From Stenotrophomonas pavanii (lineage in GTDB: Bacteria; Pseudomonadota; Gammaproteobacteria; Xanthomonadales; Xanthomonadaceae): 64,000 nt of DNA. The translations under genes were made by a program, and so were the position numbers. The notes below the pieces were generated by a model, which saw nothing but the letters and a program-made list of their open reading frames with translations, had not been told where the DNA came from and did no database searches. The stretch covers positions 369,262 to 433,261 of the forward strand of contig NZ_FNFQ01000003.1 of assembly GCF_900101175.1 (NCBI RefSeq), written 5' to 3'. Shown piece by piece: positions 1 through 8,972 of this stretch (its first letter is position 1; each line of letters begins with the position of its first letter).

Positions 1-32
1 GCTGGTCGCCCTGTTCTGGGCATGCTGCCCCC

Positions 33-986
33 ATGGTTTCCCCCACCCGATCGATCCACGTTGTCGCTGCCGTCATCACCGACGCCCGTGGCCGCGTGCT
101 GCTCAACCGCCGTACCGAGAACCGCGACATGGCCGGCCTGTGGGAATTCCCCGGCGGCAAGCGCGAATCCGGCGAGACCTCCGAACAGGCGCTGGTGCGT
201 GAACTGCGCGAGGAGCTGGGCATCGAGGCCGATGTCGGGCCGTGGCTGATGGACGTGCCGCAGCGCTACCCCGACAAGCACCTGACCCTGGAGGTGCGCC
301 ATGTGCGCAGCTGGAAGGGCACCCCGCGCGGCCGCGAGGGCCAGGCGATCACCTGGGTGGCGCAGGACAAGCTGGGCCGCTACTCGATGCCGCCGGCCGA
401 CCTGCCGGTGGTGGCCGCCTTGCGCCAACCGGACCGCTACCTGATCACCCCGGCACCGGCCGACGATGCCAGCGGCGTGCAGCACTGGCATGACTGCCTG
501 CAGCGCGCGGTCGCGGCGGGCCAGCAGCGCATCCAGCTGCGCCTGCCGCCGGAACACCCGCAACGGCAGTCGATGATCGAACAGGCCGTGCGCGCGCATC
601 GTCGCGGCGTGCAGTGGCTGCTGAACCGCGATATCGCGCTGGCACGCTCACTGGGCGTGGGGGTGCACCTGGGCAGCGAGCAGCTGCGGGACCTGCAGGA
701 ACGGCCCTTGCCGGAGGGGCAGCTGGTCGCCGCGTCCTGCCATGACCTGGACCAGCTGCAGGCGGCGCAGCGGCTGGGCAGCGACTTCGCAGTGCTCGGC
801 CCGGTGCAGGCCACGGCCAGCCACCCCGGGGCAGCGCCGCTGGGCTGGGAGGCCTTCGCCGCACTGCGTGCGCAGGTGTCGCTGCCGATCTACGCCCTGG
901 GTGGCATGGCGGCGGGACACATCACCGAAGCCCGCCGCCATGGTGGGCAGGGGATCGCCGCCATCCGCGGGCTGTGGCCAACGTAA
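33..986 (+). CDS. mutT: Nudix (MutT) hydrolase fused to a ThiE-like domain
   Basis: The 317-aa protein probably removes 8-oxo-dGTP from the nucleotide pool. Residues 1-130 are a Nudix domain with a perfect Nudix box from G42 to I64 (E48, R56, E57, E60, E61). Residues about 137-317 resemble thiamine-phosphate synthase, with a GSDFAVLGPV stretch followed by SHPGA. Such two-domain MutT proteins are known in pseudomonads and xanthomonads. Whether the second domain makes thiamine phosphate is unclear. The ATG at 33 gives a typical N-terminus. The 32 bases before it are too short to identify the upstream gene. Confidence 0.9.
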   Translation: MVSPTRSIHVVAAVITDARGRVLLNRRTENRDMAGLWEFPGGKRESGETSEQALVRELREELGIEADVGPWLMDVPQRYPDKHLTLEVRHVRSWKGTPRGREGQAITWVAQDKLGRYSMPPADLPVVAALRQPDRYLITPAPADDASGVQHWHDCLQRAVAAGQQRIQLRLPPEHPQRQSMIEQAVRAHRRGVQWLLNRDIALARSLGVGVHLGSEQLRDLQERPLPEGQLVAASCHDLDQLQAAQRLGSDFAVLGPVQATASHPGAAPLGWEAFAALRAQVSLPIYALGGMAAGHITEARRHGGQGIAAIRGLWPT

Positions 987-998
987 CGCCGCGCACGC

Positions 999-1060
999 GG
1001 GGTCAGATCCCTGCGCAGCAGGCCTCTGACCCCATGGCCGAGATCCGGGGTCAGAGCCCT
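999..1060. repeat. GGGGTCAGA repeat cluster with inverted copy
   Basis: GGGGTCAGA at 999-1007 faces its exact complement TCTGACCCC at 1025-1033, so a hairpin can form. A third copy, GGGGTCAGAGCCCT, follows at 1047-1060. The cluster sits between two convergent genes and may act as a terminator or be a remnant of a small dispersed repeat. Confidence 0.6.
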
Positions 1061-1089
1061 TCCGCTGGAAAGGATCCGGCCCCGTCCGA

Positions 1090-1671
1090 TCACAACGTGA
1101 TCCAGAAACACCCGTATTGCCGCCGCAACCCCAGCACGGTCGAAGCGCGCGACACGCTGCCGGGCAGCGTCTGTTCCAGGCGCAGGCCGATCGGATGGCG
1201 CGCCGCCGGCGGCTCGGGGTCGGATTCCTGCGCCGCAGCGCTCTGACCGTCCTCCTGCGAGGCCGCCAGCCCCTGTGACGGATACACCGGCACCACGTCC
1301 ACCAGCGGCCGCCGCGCCAACGATTCCAACTGGCCGAGGATGCGCTGTGCGCCCGAATCGGAAACCGCACCCCACAGGTACAGTGAGGACAGCCGGTTCA
1401 CATCGTTGCTGACGATGCCGATACGCAGCGCCTCCACCAGTTCGCTCAGCCGCCGCGGGCAGCGCGCACCCAGGGTGTCGCGCGGCGGGGTGTTGCCGGC
1501 GGGCGCGGGCGGTGGCAATCGTGATCGGGCGCCGACGCTGTCGCAGGGCCGGTCGGTATACACGCTCTGGCCCTGCGCATCGGTGCAGCGGTTCAAGCGC
1601 GTGGACTGCGCATGGACAACGCTCGATGCCGAGCACAACGACAGCAGCAACAGGAAGGAAAGCCGGTTCAT
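1090..1671 (-). CDS. Secreted DUF4124-domain protein
   Basis: The 193-aa protein starts with a signal peptide (basic start, Leu/Ser-rich core, cut near residue 21 after VVHAQ). It is followed by a short DUF4124 segment with RCTDAQGQSVYTDRPC, which is the family hallmark. The rest is low-complexity, Pro/Ala-rich and without recognisable domains. Its function is unknown; DUF4124 proteins are periplasmic or envelope proteins of proteobacteria. It lies upstream of metF on the same strand direction but with a separate end, and no operon partner is evident. Confidence 0.75.
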   Translation of the reverse strand: MNRLSFLLLLSLCSASSVVHAQSTRLNRCTDAQGQSVYTDRPCDSVGARSRLPPPAPAGNTPPRDTLGARCPRRLSELVEALRIGIVSNDVNRLSSLYLWGAVSDSGAQRILGQLESLARRPLVDVVPVYPSQGLAASQEDGQSAAAQESDPEPPAARHPIGLRLEQTLPGSVSRASTVLGLRRQYGCFWITL

Positions 1672-1711
1672 CGCCGCAGGGTAGCGCCGATCGTGGCCAG
1701 ATGGCGTGCTT

Positions 1712-2539
1712 TCAGCCGTGCAGCAGCTTCAACACCGACGTGGTCGGCTTGGCCAGGTTCAAGGTGTAGAAGTGCAGGCCCGGCGCGCCGCCCTCGACCA
1801 AGCGTTGGCACAGCCTGGCCACCACTTCGGTACCGAACGCGCGCACCGATTCGGCGTCATCGCCATAGGCCTGCATCTTGCGGCTGATCCAGCGCGGAAT
1901 TTCCGCACCGCACTGTTCGGAAAAGCGGCGCAGCTGGCTGAAGTTGGCGATCGGCATGATGCCGGGCGTGATCGGCACCTGCACGCCGAGCCGGCGCACG
2001 GCATCGACGAAATGGAAATACGCATCCGGGTTGTAGAAGTACTGGGTGATCGCCGCGTCGGCGCCGGCATCGATCTTGGCCTTGAAGTGCTTCAGGTCGG
2101 CCAGTGCATCGGAGGCCTGTGGGTGGGTCTCCGGGTAGGCGCCGACCTCGATGCGGAAGGCGTCCCCGTGTTCGGCGCGGATGAACTCGATCAGCTCGGC
2201 GGCATAGCGCATGTCGCCGGGGAAGCCCATGCCGGAGGGCAGGTCGCCACGCAGCGCGACCAGGCGATGGCAGCCGATGGCGCGGTACAGCTTGAGCAGT
2301 TCGCGGATTTCCTGGCGGGTGCCGCCGACACAGGACAGATGCGGTGCCGCCTCGAAGCCGTGGTGCTGGTTGAGGTGGCGCACGGTCTCGGAGGTGTAGC
2401 TGAGGGTCGAGCCACCGGCACCGAAGGTACAGGACACGTACTCGGGGCTGTAGTCCTTCAGCCTGGCCGCGGCGCGGTCCAGCTGGCTGCGCTGTTCGTC
2501 GGTCTTGGGCGGATAGAACTCGAAGCTGATGGCGGTCAT
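1712..2539 (-). CDS. metF: Methylenetetrahydrofolate reductase
   Basis: The 275-aa FAD enzyme reduces 5,10-methylene-THF to 5-methyl-THF, the methyl donor for methionine synthesis. It starts at MTAISFEFYPPKT; the SFEFYPPKT segment is the family's conserved first strand with its substrate-binding Glu. The whole TIM barrel is present, and the length is close to that of E. coli MetF (about 296 aa). It stands alone here. No SAH riboswitch like that of ahcY is visible in the 200 bases upstream. ahcY and metK lie within 15 kb and serve the same methyl cycle. Confidence 0.93.
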   Translation of the reverse strand: MTAISFEFYPPKTDEQRSQLDRAAARLKDYSPEYVSCTFGAGGSTLSYTSETVRHLNQHHGFEAAPHLSCVGGTRQEIRELLKLYRAIGCHRLVALRGDLPSGMGFPGDMRYAAELIEFIRAEHGDAFRIEVGAYPETHPQASDALADLKHFKAKIDAGADAAITQYFYNPDAYFHFVDAVRRLGVQVPITPGIMPIANFSQLRRFSEQCGAEIPRWISRKMQAYGDDAESVRAFGTEVVARLCQRLVEGGAPGLHFYTLNLAKPTTSVLKLLHG

Positions 2540-2742
2540 GGCACGGGCGGCGGCGGCGGGTGCGGATCAGTATATCGCTTCATCAAGATGGATGTGCGAT
2601 TGCGGTGTGAGGGCGGCTCGTCCGGGGTACGCGACCGTTCGCGGCGGCGACCGGCCGTTGCTCCGGAATCGCAACCGGCGGCCCCGCGCCGGCGCCACGC
2701 TGTTCCCATCCCGGCAGCACCCACCCGACGAAGGAGCAGACG

Positions 2743-3669
2743 ATGAAGATCTTGCTGGCACTCTGGTACGCAATGAACGCCCTGGCCCGGCTGGCGATGA
2801 TCGGCATGGCGATGGCCGTGCTGGGCTCCGGTTCCGCACATGCCGCCACCGGCGCGAGCGCTGGCAAGGTGCAGGTCGAGGTGGTCGGCAAGGGCCGCCC
2901 GCTGCTGATGATCCCCGGTCTCAACAGCAGCGCAGAGGTCTGGCGCGGGACCTGCCGGGCCCTCAAGGATGTGCAGTGCCACCTGGTGCAGCTGCCGGGG
3001 TTTGCCGGCGCCGCGCCGGCAGACCCGCGGCCGGCGGATTTCCTTCCGGCCATGCGCGACCAGCTGCTGGCCTATGTGCATGACCAGAAGCTGGACCATC
3101 CGGCGGTGATCGGCCACAGCCTGGGGGGCCTGTTGGGCCTGCAGATGGCGCAGGCCGAGCCGAAGACGGTCGGTGCGCTGATGGTGGTCGATGCCTTGCC
3201 GTTCCTGCCTGCGGCACGCGACCCGCAGGCCACGGCGGCCAGCGTACGGCCCATGGCCGACCGGCTGCGCAGCGGCATGCTCGCCGCCGACGCCGCGCAA
3301 TGGCAGGCGCAGCTGAAGGCCGGCCTGCCGGGCCTGACCCGCGATACGCAGCGCCAGGCCGAACTGGGTCGTTGGGGCGACGCCAGTGATCGCCAGACCA
3401 CGGCCGATGCCATGCATGCGGTGATGACCACCGACCTGCGCGACAGCATCGCCTCGATCACCGCACCGACGCTGGTGCTGGGCAGCTGGGCCGGCTACCA
3501 GCCGATGGGTGGCACCGAGGACAGCACGCGTGCGGTGTTCCAGGCGCAGTACGCGAAGCTTCAGGGCGTGCAGATCGCGATGAGCGCGCAGGGCTTCCAC
3601 TTCCTGATGTGGGATGATCCGCGCTGGCTGCACGGGCAGGTGCAGGCCTTCCTCGACCGCCACCCCTGA
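2743..3669 (+). CDS. Exported alpha/beta-fold hydrolase
   Basis: The 308-aa protein has a hydrophobic N-terminal signal segment (about residues 1-35, cut near AHAA). Then comes an alpha/beta-hydrolase fold with a nucleophile elbow GHSLGG (Ser126) and a late catalytic His in the QGFHFLMWDDP region. The substrate cannot be read from sequence; esterase or lipase-like activity is likely. The start is supported by a GAAGGAG ribosome site just upstream. It ends 18 bp before the LytS-type kinase on the same strand, so the three genes may be co-transcribed. Confidence 0.8.
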   Translation: MKILLALWYAMNALARLAMIGMAMAVLGSGSAHAATGASAGKVQVEVVGKGRPLLMIPGLNSSAEVWRGTCRALKDVQCHLVQLPGFAGAAPADPRPADFLPAMRDQLLAYVHDQKLDHPAVIGHSLGGLLGLQMAQAEPKTVGALMVVDALPFLPAARDPQATAASVRPMADRLRSGMLAADAAQWQAQLKAGLPGLTRDTQRQAELGRWGDASDRQTTADAMHAVMTTDLRDSIASITAPTLVLGSWAGYQPMGGTEDSTRAVFQAQYAKLQGVQIAMSAQGFHFLMWDDPRWLHGQVQAFLDRHP

Positions 3670-3687
3670 GTTTCACCACGCCTCGGA

Positions 3688-4740
3688 ATGGACATGCCGG
3701 CTTCCTCCTCGACGGTACGCTTCTGGCTGCTCAATGCATTGGTATGGGCGCTTTATGGCGCCGCGGGACTTGGCTTGCGGCATGCCTACCTCGCCGACGC
3801 CGGAAGTGCGGGTGCATTGATCACGGTCGGCCTGGCGCTGACCCTGTTCGCGTGCAGCGGCGGCATCCGCGCCCTGGCCCTGCGCGCCGGCTGGTGGTCG
3901 CGCGGGACCGCCGGGTTGCTGCTGCGACTGGCGCTGTCGGTGGGCGTAGGCGCTGCGTTGGCACAGTTGCTGGTGAACATCGCGTTGCACGCAGCGCTGG
4001 CCTGGGGATGGGTGGACATCGGTCGCCAGGTGGCCGACTTCAGCCCCAAGGCGCTGCTGCTCTACTGGTACACCACCGCGGTGATGCTGGCACTGTGGAC
4101 CGCGCTCTGGGCAAGCCTGCACAGCCTTCGCCGCGTACGCGGCGCCGAACTGGCACGCCTGCGCGCCGAAGCCGAACGCAGTGCGCTGGAACGTGACGCG
4201 CTGCGTGCGCGGCTCAATCCGCACTTCATGTTCAATGCGCTGAACAACCTGCGCGCGCTGATCCTGGAAGATCCCGAGCGTGCGCGCGACATGGTCACGC
4301 GGCTGTCGCGCACGCTGCGCCAAGCGCTGGCGCACAACCGCAGTGAGCAGGTGACGTTGGCCGAGGAACTGGCGGTGGTCGACGATTACCTGGCCATCGA
4401 GGCGGTCCATTTCGAACAGCGCCTGCAGGTGCGGCAGCAGATCGATGCCGATGCCACGCAGGCGCAGCTGCCGGCGATGGCGTTGCAGTTGCTGGTGGAG
4501 AACGCGATCAAGCACGGTATCGCCAGCCACCCCGGCGGCGGCGAGGTACAGATCCGCGCCACGCTGGACAATGACGTGCTGCGGTTGCAGGTGGAGAACC
4601 CACGTGCAACCGGCAGCGAACCCACCCATGGCCATGGCGTCGGCCTGGCCTACCTGCATGCGCAGTTGGGCACGCGTGGCCGATTCGTGCTGCAGCCGGT
4701 CGGCGACCGCATGCAGGCCCTGCTGGAGATTCCACAATGA
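3688..4740 (+). CDS. LytS/YehU-type sensor histidine kinase
   Basis: The 350-aa membrane kinase has about four hydrophobic segments between residues 11 and 145 and little periplasmic sequence. It then has the His_kinase domain of the LytS family with LNPHFMFNALNN (phosphorylatable His179) and a HATPase domain (LLVENAIKH, then GVGLAYLH). It should phosphorylate the LytTR regulator whose ATG overlaps its stop codon (ATGA). The signal is unknown. Both the preceding hydrolase and the regulator are in the same direction and tightly spaced. Confidence 0.88.
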   Translation: MDMPASSSTVRFWLLNALVWALYGAAGLGLRHAYLADAGSAGALITVGLALTLFACSGGIRALALRAGWWSRGTAGLLLRLALSVGVGAALAQLLVNIALHAALAWGWVDIGRQVADFSPKALLLYWYTTAVMLALWTALWASLHSLRRVRGAELARLRAEAERSALERDALRARLNPHFMFNALNNLRALILEDPERARDMVTRLSRTLRQALAHNRSEQVTLAEELAVVDDYLAIEAVHFEQRLQVRQQIDADATQAQLPAMALQLLVENAIKHGIASHPGGGEVQIRATLDNDVLRLQVENPRATGSEPTHGHGVGLAYLHAQLGTRGRFVLQPVGDRMQALLEIPQ

Positions 4741-5468
4741 GTGGCCTGCTGCGCGTGTTGATCGTGGATGATGCGCGGCTGGCGCGGCAGGAACTGCGTA
4801 CGCTGTTGTCGGCGCTGCCGTGGGTTCAGTGCGTCGGCGAGGCCGACGACGTGCCCGCCGCACGCGAGGCGATCGCCACGCTGGCGCCGGACCTGGTGCT
4901 GCTGGACGTGCAGATGCCTTCCGGCAGCGGCTTCGACGTGCTGGAGGGCCTGGAGGCAGTGCCGGCGGTGGTCTTCGTCACCGCCTATGACAGCTACGCG
5001 GTGCGCGCGTTCCAGGCCAACGCGCTGGACTATCTGGTGAAGCCGGTGGAGGCACCGCGCCTGTTGGAAGCACTGGAGCGCGCGCGCGAGCGCAACGTAG
5101 GGGCGAGCGGGGCGCCGGCACTGCGCAGCACGCTGGCTGCGCAGGACCAGGTGTTCGTGCGCGAGGGCGAACGCTGCTGGTTCGTCGCGGTCTCGGAGAT
5201 CCGCAGGCTGGTGGTGGACGGCAACTACACGCGGCTGTGGTTCCGCGACCAGAACGCGTTGCTGACCCGCAGCCTGAGCGCGCTGGAGGCTCGCTTGCCG
5301 CAGGAGCTGTTCTTCCGTGCCAACCGCAACACGCTGGTCAATCTGCGCCGTATCCGCGGCATAGCGCCCAGCATCGGCGATGGCTACGACCTGACGCTGG
5401 AGGATGGCAGCGAGGTGGAGGTGTCGCGGCGGCAGGCGCGGGAGCTGCGCGAGCGGATGGCGCTGTAG
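4737..5468 (+). CDS. LytTR-family response regulator
   Basis: The 243-aa protein has a receiver domain (residues 1-120, acidic pair D11/D12, phosphoacceptor D57 in LLLDVQMP, Lys in the YLVKPVEAP loop). A C-terminal LytTR DNA-binding domain follows (about residues 140-240), recognisable by FFRANRNTLVNLRRI. Proteins of this kind bind direct repeats in promoters. It is translationally coupled to the upstream kinase by a 4-bp overlap. The architecture is like AlgR/YehT, but the target genes cannot be read from this window. Confidence 0.88.
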   Translation: MSGLLRVLIVDDARLARQELRTLLSALPWVQCVGEADDVPAAREAIATLAPDLVLLDVQMPSGSGFDVLEGLEAVPAVVFVTAYDSYAVRAFQANALDYLVKPVEAPRLLEALERARERNVGASGAPALRSTLAAQDQVFVREGERCWFVAVSEIRRLVVDGNYTRLWFRDQNALLTRSLSALEARLPQELFFRANRNTLVNLRRIRGIAPSIGDGYDLTLEDGSEVEVSRRQARELRERMAL

Positions 5469-5518
5469 GCGCTGCCAGCGGTTACCCTGTGCAGCGGATT
5501 CCCAGATCACGCCGCGCC

Positions 5519-6076
5519 ATGTCCATCGTCCTCACCGATTTCGCCCGTCCCCGCCTGTTCCCGCGCGTACCGCGTGGCAACACGATCCAGGACTGCACTG
5601 CCGAACAGTTCGAGGCGCACCTCAACGCGCACGCGCCGCTGAAGGTGCTGGACGGCTATGCACCGTTCTGCAAACTGTTCGTCTACGAGAACTGGACCAG
5701 CACGCGCTGCCTGACCGTGCCGATCACCGAGGCCAACCGCCCTCTGCTGCGCAGTGGTTACGAGGCACGCAATCGCGACGAACTGCCGGTACTGGTGCGC
5801 TGGTTCGAGGGCGTGGAGTCGCCGCGTGCGAACTACCTGGTGGTGATCCTGTACAGCGCCGGGCAGCTGGCCAAGGAAGGCTCGCCGATCGAGGCCGAGT
5901 GGGGCATCGTCGGTTGCATCTATACCGCCGAACCGGAAGAGGTGCCGATGGCGCCGATCACGATGATGCGCAATGCGCTGGGCGTGGAAGAGGGCGGTTC
6001 CGGCGTACCACTGGACCGCGAGGCCTACCGGCGCGCCGTTACGTTCTGGGAGAACAACGCCAACTGGCGGCCCTGA
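5519..6076 (+). CDS. DUF3228 family protein
   Basis: The 185-aa soluble protein of unknown function starts at MSIVLTDFARPRLF and matches the DUF3228 family along its whole length (conserved YAPFCKLF, EWGIVG and PMAPITMMRN segments). An in-frame extension to 5237 exists but runs through the LytTR gene, so the ATG at 5519 is chosen. There is no signal peptide or membrane segment. A GTAG repeat follows 44 bp after the stop. Confidence 0.8.
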   Translation: MSIVLTDFARPRLFPRVPRGNTIQDCTAEQFEAHLNAHAPLKVLDGYAPFCKLFVYENWTSTRCLTVPITEANRPLLRSGYEARNRDELPVLVRWFEGVESPRANYLVVILYSAGQLAKEGSPIEAEWGIVGCIYTAEPEEVPMAPITMMRNALGVEEGGSGVPLDREAYRRAVTFWENNANWRP

Positions 6077-6119
6077 GCGGCATTGGTCATCCACGCCTCG
6101 CGTGAATGTACGGGCCGCA

Positions 6120-6142
6120 GTAGAGCCACGCCATGCGTGGCT
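6120..6142. repeat. GTAG palindrome (SMAG-like)
   Basis: GTAG is followed by AGCCACGCCATGCGTGGCT, a palindrome with an AGCCACGC stem. It lies between two convergent genes and may help end transcription. Confidence 0.65.
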
Positions 6143-6151
6143 GCCTGGCCT

Positions 6152-6637
6152 TCAGGCAGCTTTCCACTCCCACCACGGGTAGTGGTACTCGCGGTCGATG
6201 GCCTGCCAATGCTGGCCGCAGTGCGTGCAGGCAACGATGTGGCAATCGCCCCACCCCTCCTCGGCCGCCTGCAACGCGAGCAGCTGCATCTGTCCTTGTT
6301 CGATCAGGCGGCGCGGATCGAAGAACGGGTAGCCGGGATTGAGCGCGCACAGGCAGCCTGCGTGCGCCTGCCAGTAACGCAGCCGTTTCAGGGCCGCCTC
6401 CAGATGCGCCTGGTTGCTGATCAGCATGCCGCCGAAAGCGATGCCCTGGCAGCTGCGTTCGATCAGGTCCACATGCGCGGCCAATGCGTCCAGCGACGGT
6501 GCACTGAACAGTCGTGCGACGACGCGGGCGGCGTCGGTGATGCGCTCGGCGTCGCGCGACAGCAGGTCCTGCAGCAGCACATCGGCCTGCGCATCGTCCA
6601 GCCGCGGTATCGGGCGGGCAGTCCAGGGCCAGCGCAT
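6152..6637 (-). CDS. Small protein of unknown function with C-terminal CxxC motif
   Basis: The 161-aa protein starts at MRWPWTARPIP. I do not recognise its family. It is mostly alpha-helical by composition, has no signal peptide, and ends in a Cys/Trp-rich tail (VACTHCGQHW, then YHYPWWEW) that could bind a metal. Its ATG overlaps the stop of ybaK (TGATG), so translation is probably coupled. A longer in-frame extension lies entirely inside ybaK and is rejected. Confidence 0.7.
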   Translation of the reverse strand: MRWPWTARPIPRLDDAQADVLLQDLLSRDAERITDAARVVARLFSAPSLDALAAHVDLIERSCQGIAFGGMLISNQAHLEAALKRLRYWQAHAGCLCALNPGYPFFDPRRLIEQGQMQLLALQAAEEGWGDCHIVACTHCGQHWQAIDREYHYPWWEWKAA

Positions 6638-7110
6638 CAGCGTGCCTTGCCGATGGCGGCGAAGTGGCCAGCGGTCAGGCGCAGCAGGTCGGCCGGCGCC
6701 AGTTCCACTTCCAGGCCTCGGCGGCCGGCGCTGACGTGCAGCGTGGGCAACGCCTGCGCGCTGGCATCCAGGAACGTGCGCAGGCGCTTCTTCTGCCCCA
6801 GTGGGCTGATGCCGCCGACCAGGTAGCCGGTCGCGCGCTGTGCGGCGTCGGCGGCGGCCATCTCGCACTTCTTGCAGCCGGCCGCTTCGGCCAGCGCCTT
6901 CAGGTCGAGCTGGCCGGCCACCGGCACGATCGCCACCAGCAGTTCGGGGGCCTCGGTACTGGCCAGCAGAGTCTTGAACACCTGGGCCGGGTCGAGGCCG
7001 AGCTTGTCGACGGCTTCGCCGCCATACGATTCGGCGTGGGCGTCGTGCACGTAGCTGCGCACGGTGTGGGCGATCTTCTCGCGCTTGAGCAGGTTGATGG
7101 CCGGGGTCAT
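6637..7110 (-). CDS. ybaK: Cys-tRNA(Pro)/Cys-tRNA(Cys) deacylase, YbaK/EbsC type
   Basis: The 157-aa protein is an editing-domain homologue that hydrolyses mischarged Cys-tRNA(Pro). It starts at MTPAINLLKREKI, the standard YbaK beginning. It carries the conserved VFKTLL lysine, a KKCEMA segment and GYLVGGISPLGQKK, the hallmark loop of the family. The length equals the usual 155-160 aa. The upstream in-frame extension to 7470 runs over a terminator and the 3' end of ahcY, so the ATG at 7110 is preferred. The next gene starts on its stop codon. Confidence 0.92.
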   Translation of the reverse strand: MTPAINLLKREKIAHTVRSYVHDAHAESYGGEAVDKLGLDPAQVFKTLLASTEAPELLVAIVPVAGQLDLKALAEAAGCKKCEMAAADAAQRATGYLVGGISPLGQKKRLRTFLDASAQALPTLHVSAGRRGLEVELAPADLLRLTAGHFAAIGKAR

Positions 7111-7197
7111 GCAGGCATCGTAGCGTGGCGTAGGGGCGCTGCCTTGACCGAGGCTATTGTTCCCGCCCCGGGTGAGGATGCGCGGTGTCCGGCCGCA

Positions 7198-7232
7198 CGC
7201 AAACGCAGAACGGGCGCCCGAGGGCGCCCGTT
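7198..7232 (-). terminator. Rho-independent-like terminator of ahcY
   Basis: AACGGGCGCCC at 7209-7219 pairs perfectly with 7222-7232 (11-bp stem, 2-base loop). Downstream on the minus strand is CTGCGTTT. It lies about 55 bp after the ahcY stop. Confidence 0.7.
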
Positions 7233-7251
7233 CCGTTCTTTGCATGCACCG

Positions 7252-7275
7252 GTAGTGCCGGCCGCTGGCCGGCAC
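7252..7275. repeat. GTAG REP (SMAG) palindrome
   Basis: GTAGTGCCGGCCGCTGGCCG, the most frequent SMAG variant in this window, lies between the ahcY stop and its terminator. Confidence 0.8.
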
Positions 7276-7286
7276 CGCGCAGGGCA

Positions 7287-8732
<1,446 letters not shown>

Positions 8733-8773
8733 TGATGTGCTCCGGTTGTGGGCGAGCGGGTGCTCGCATCTGG

Positions 8774-8850
8774 CCGGGCGCCGTTGTTACAAAGCCACCT
8801 TACCGAGCCTGGCCGGGCCTCGGGGGATCCGGTCGCAGCGCCCCTCGGCA
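8774..8850 (-). promoter_or_regulatory. SAH riboswitch upstream of ahcY
   Basis: Read on the minus strand, the leader contains CCGAGGGGCGCTGCGACC, then GCCAGGCTCGG, then AACGGCGCCC. This is the order and wording of the SAH riboswitch consensus. CCGAG pairs with CTCGG, and GGGCGC pairs with GGCGCCC, which closes the pseudoknotted fold. The element ends about 43 nt before the ahcY ATG. SAH binding to this class is known to switch expression on. Confidence 0.93.
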
Positions 8851-8863
8851 GGGGAGAACCCCC

Positions 8864-8869
8864 ATTATA
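8864..8869 (-). promoter_or_regulatory. -10 box of the ahcY promoter
   Basis: A perfect TATAAT on the minus strand sits about 14 nt before the riboswitch, so transcription would begin just ahead of the aptamer. No convincing -35 box is visible at 17 bp spacing (CGGATG). Confidence 0.6.
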
Positions 8870-8972
8870 TCGCGGCCTCGCCATGACATCCGGATGACCC
8901 AACCATCGGCAGGTGGGCAAGCGTGCATGGACTGTTAAGGTCGGTGTTTTCACGCATCACACAGGTGGAACG

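Noticed and set aside
2540..2740. A second SAH riboswitch in front of metF
   Set aside because: metF is a known target of this riboswitch in other bacteria, but the blocks CCGAGG, CAGGCTCGG and AACGGCGC are absent here.
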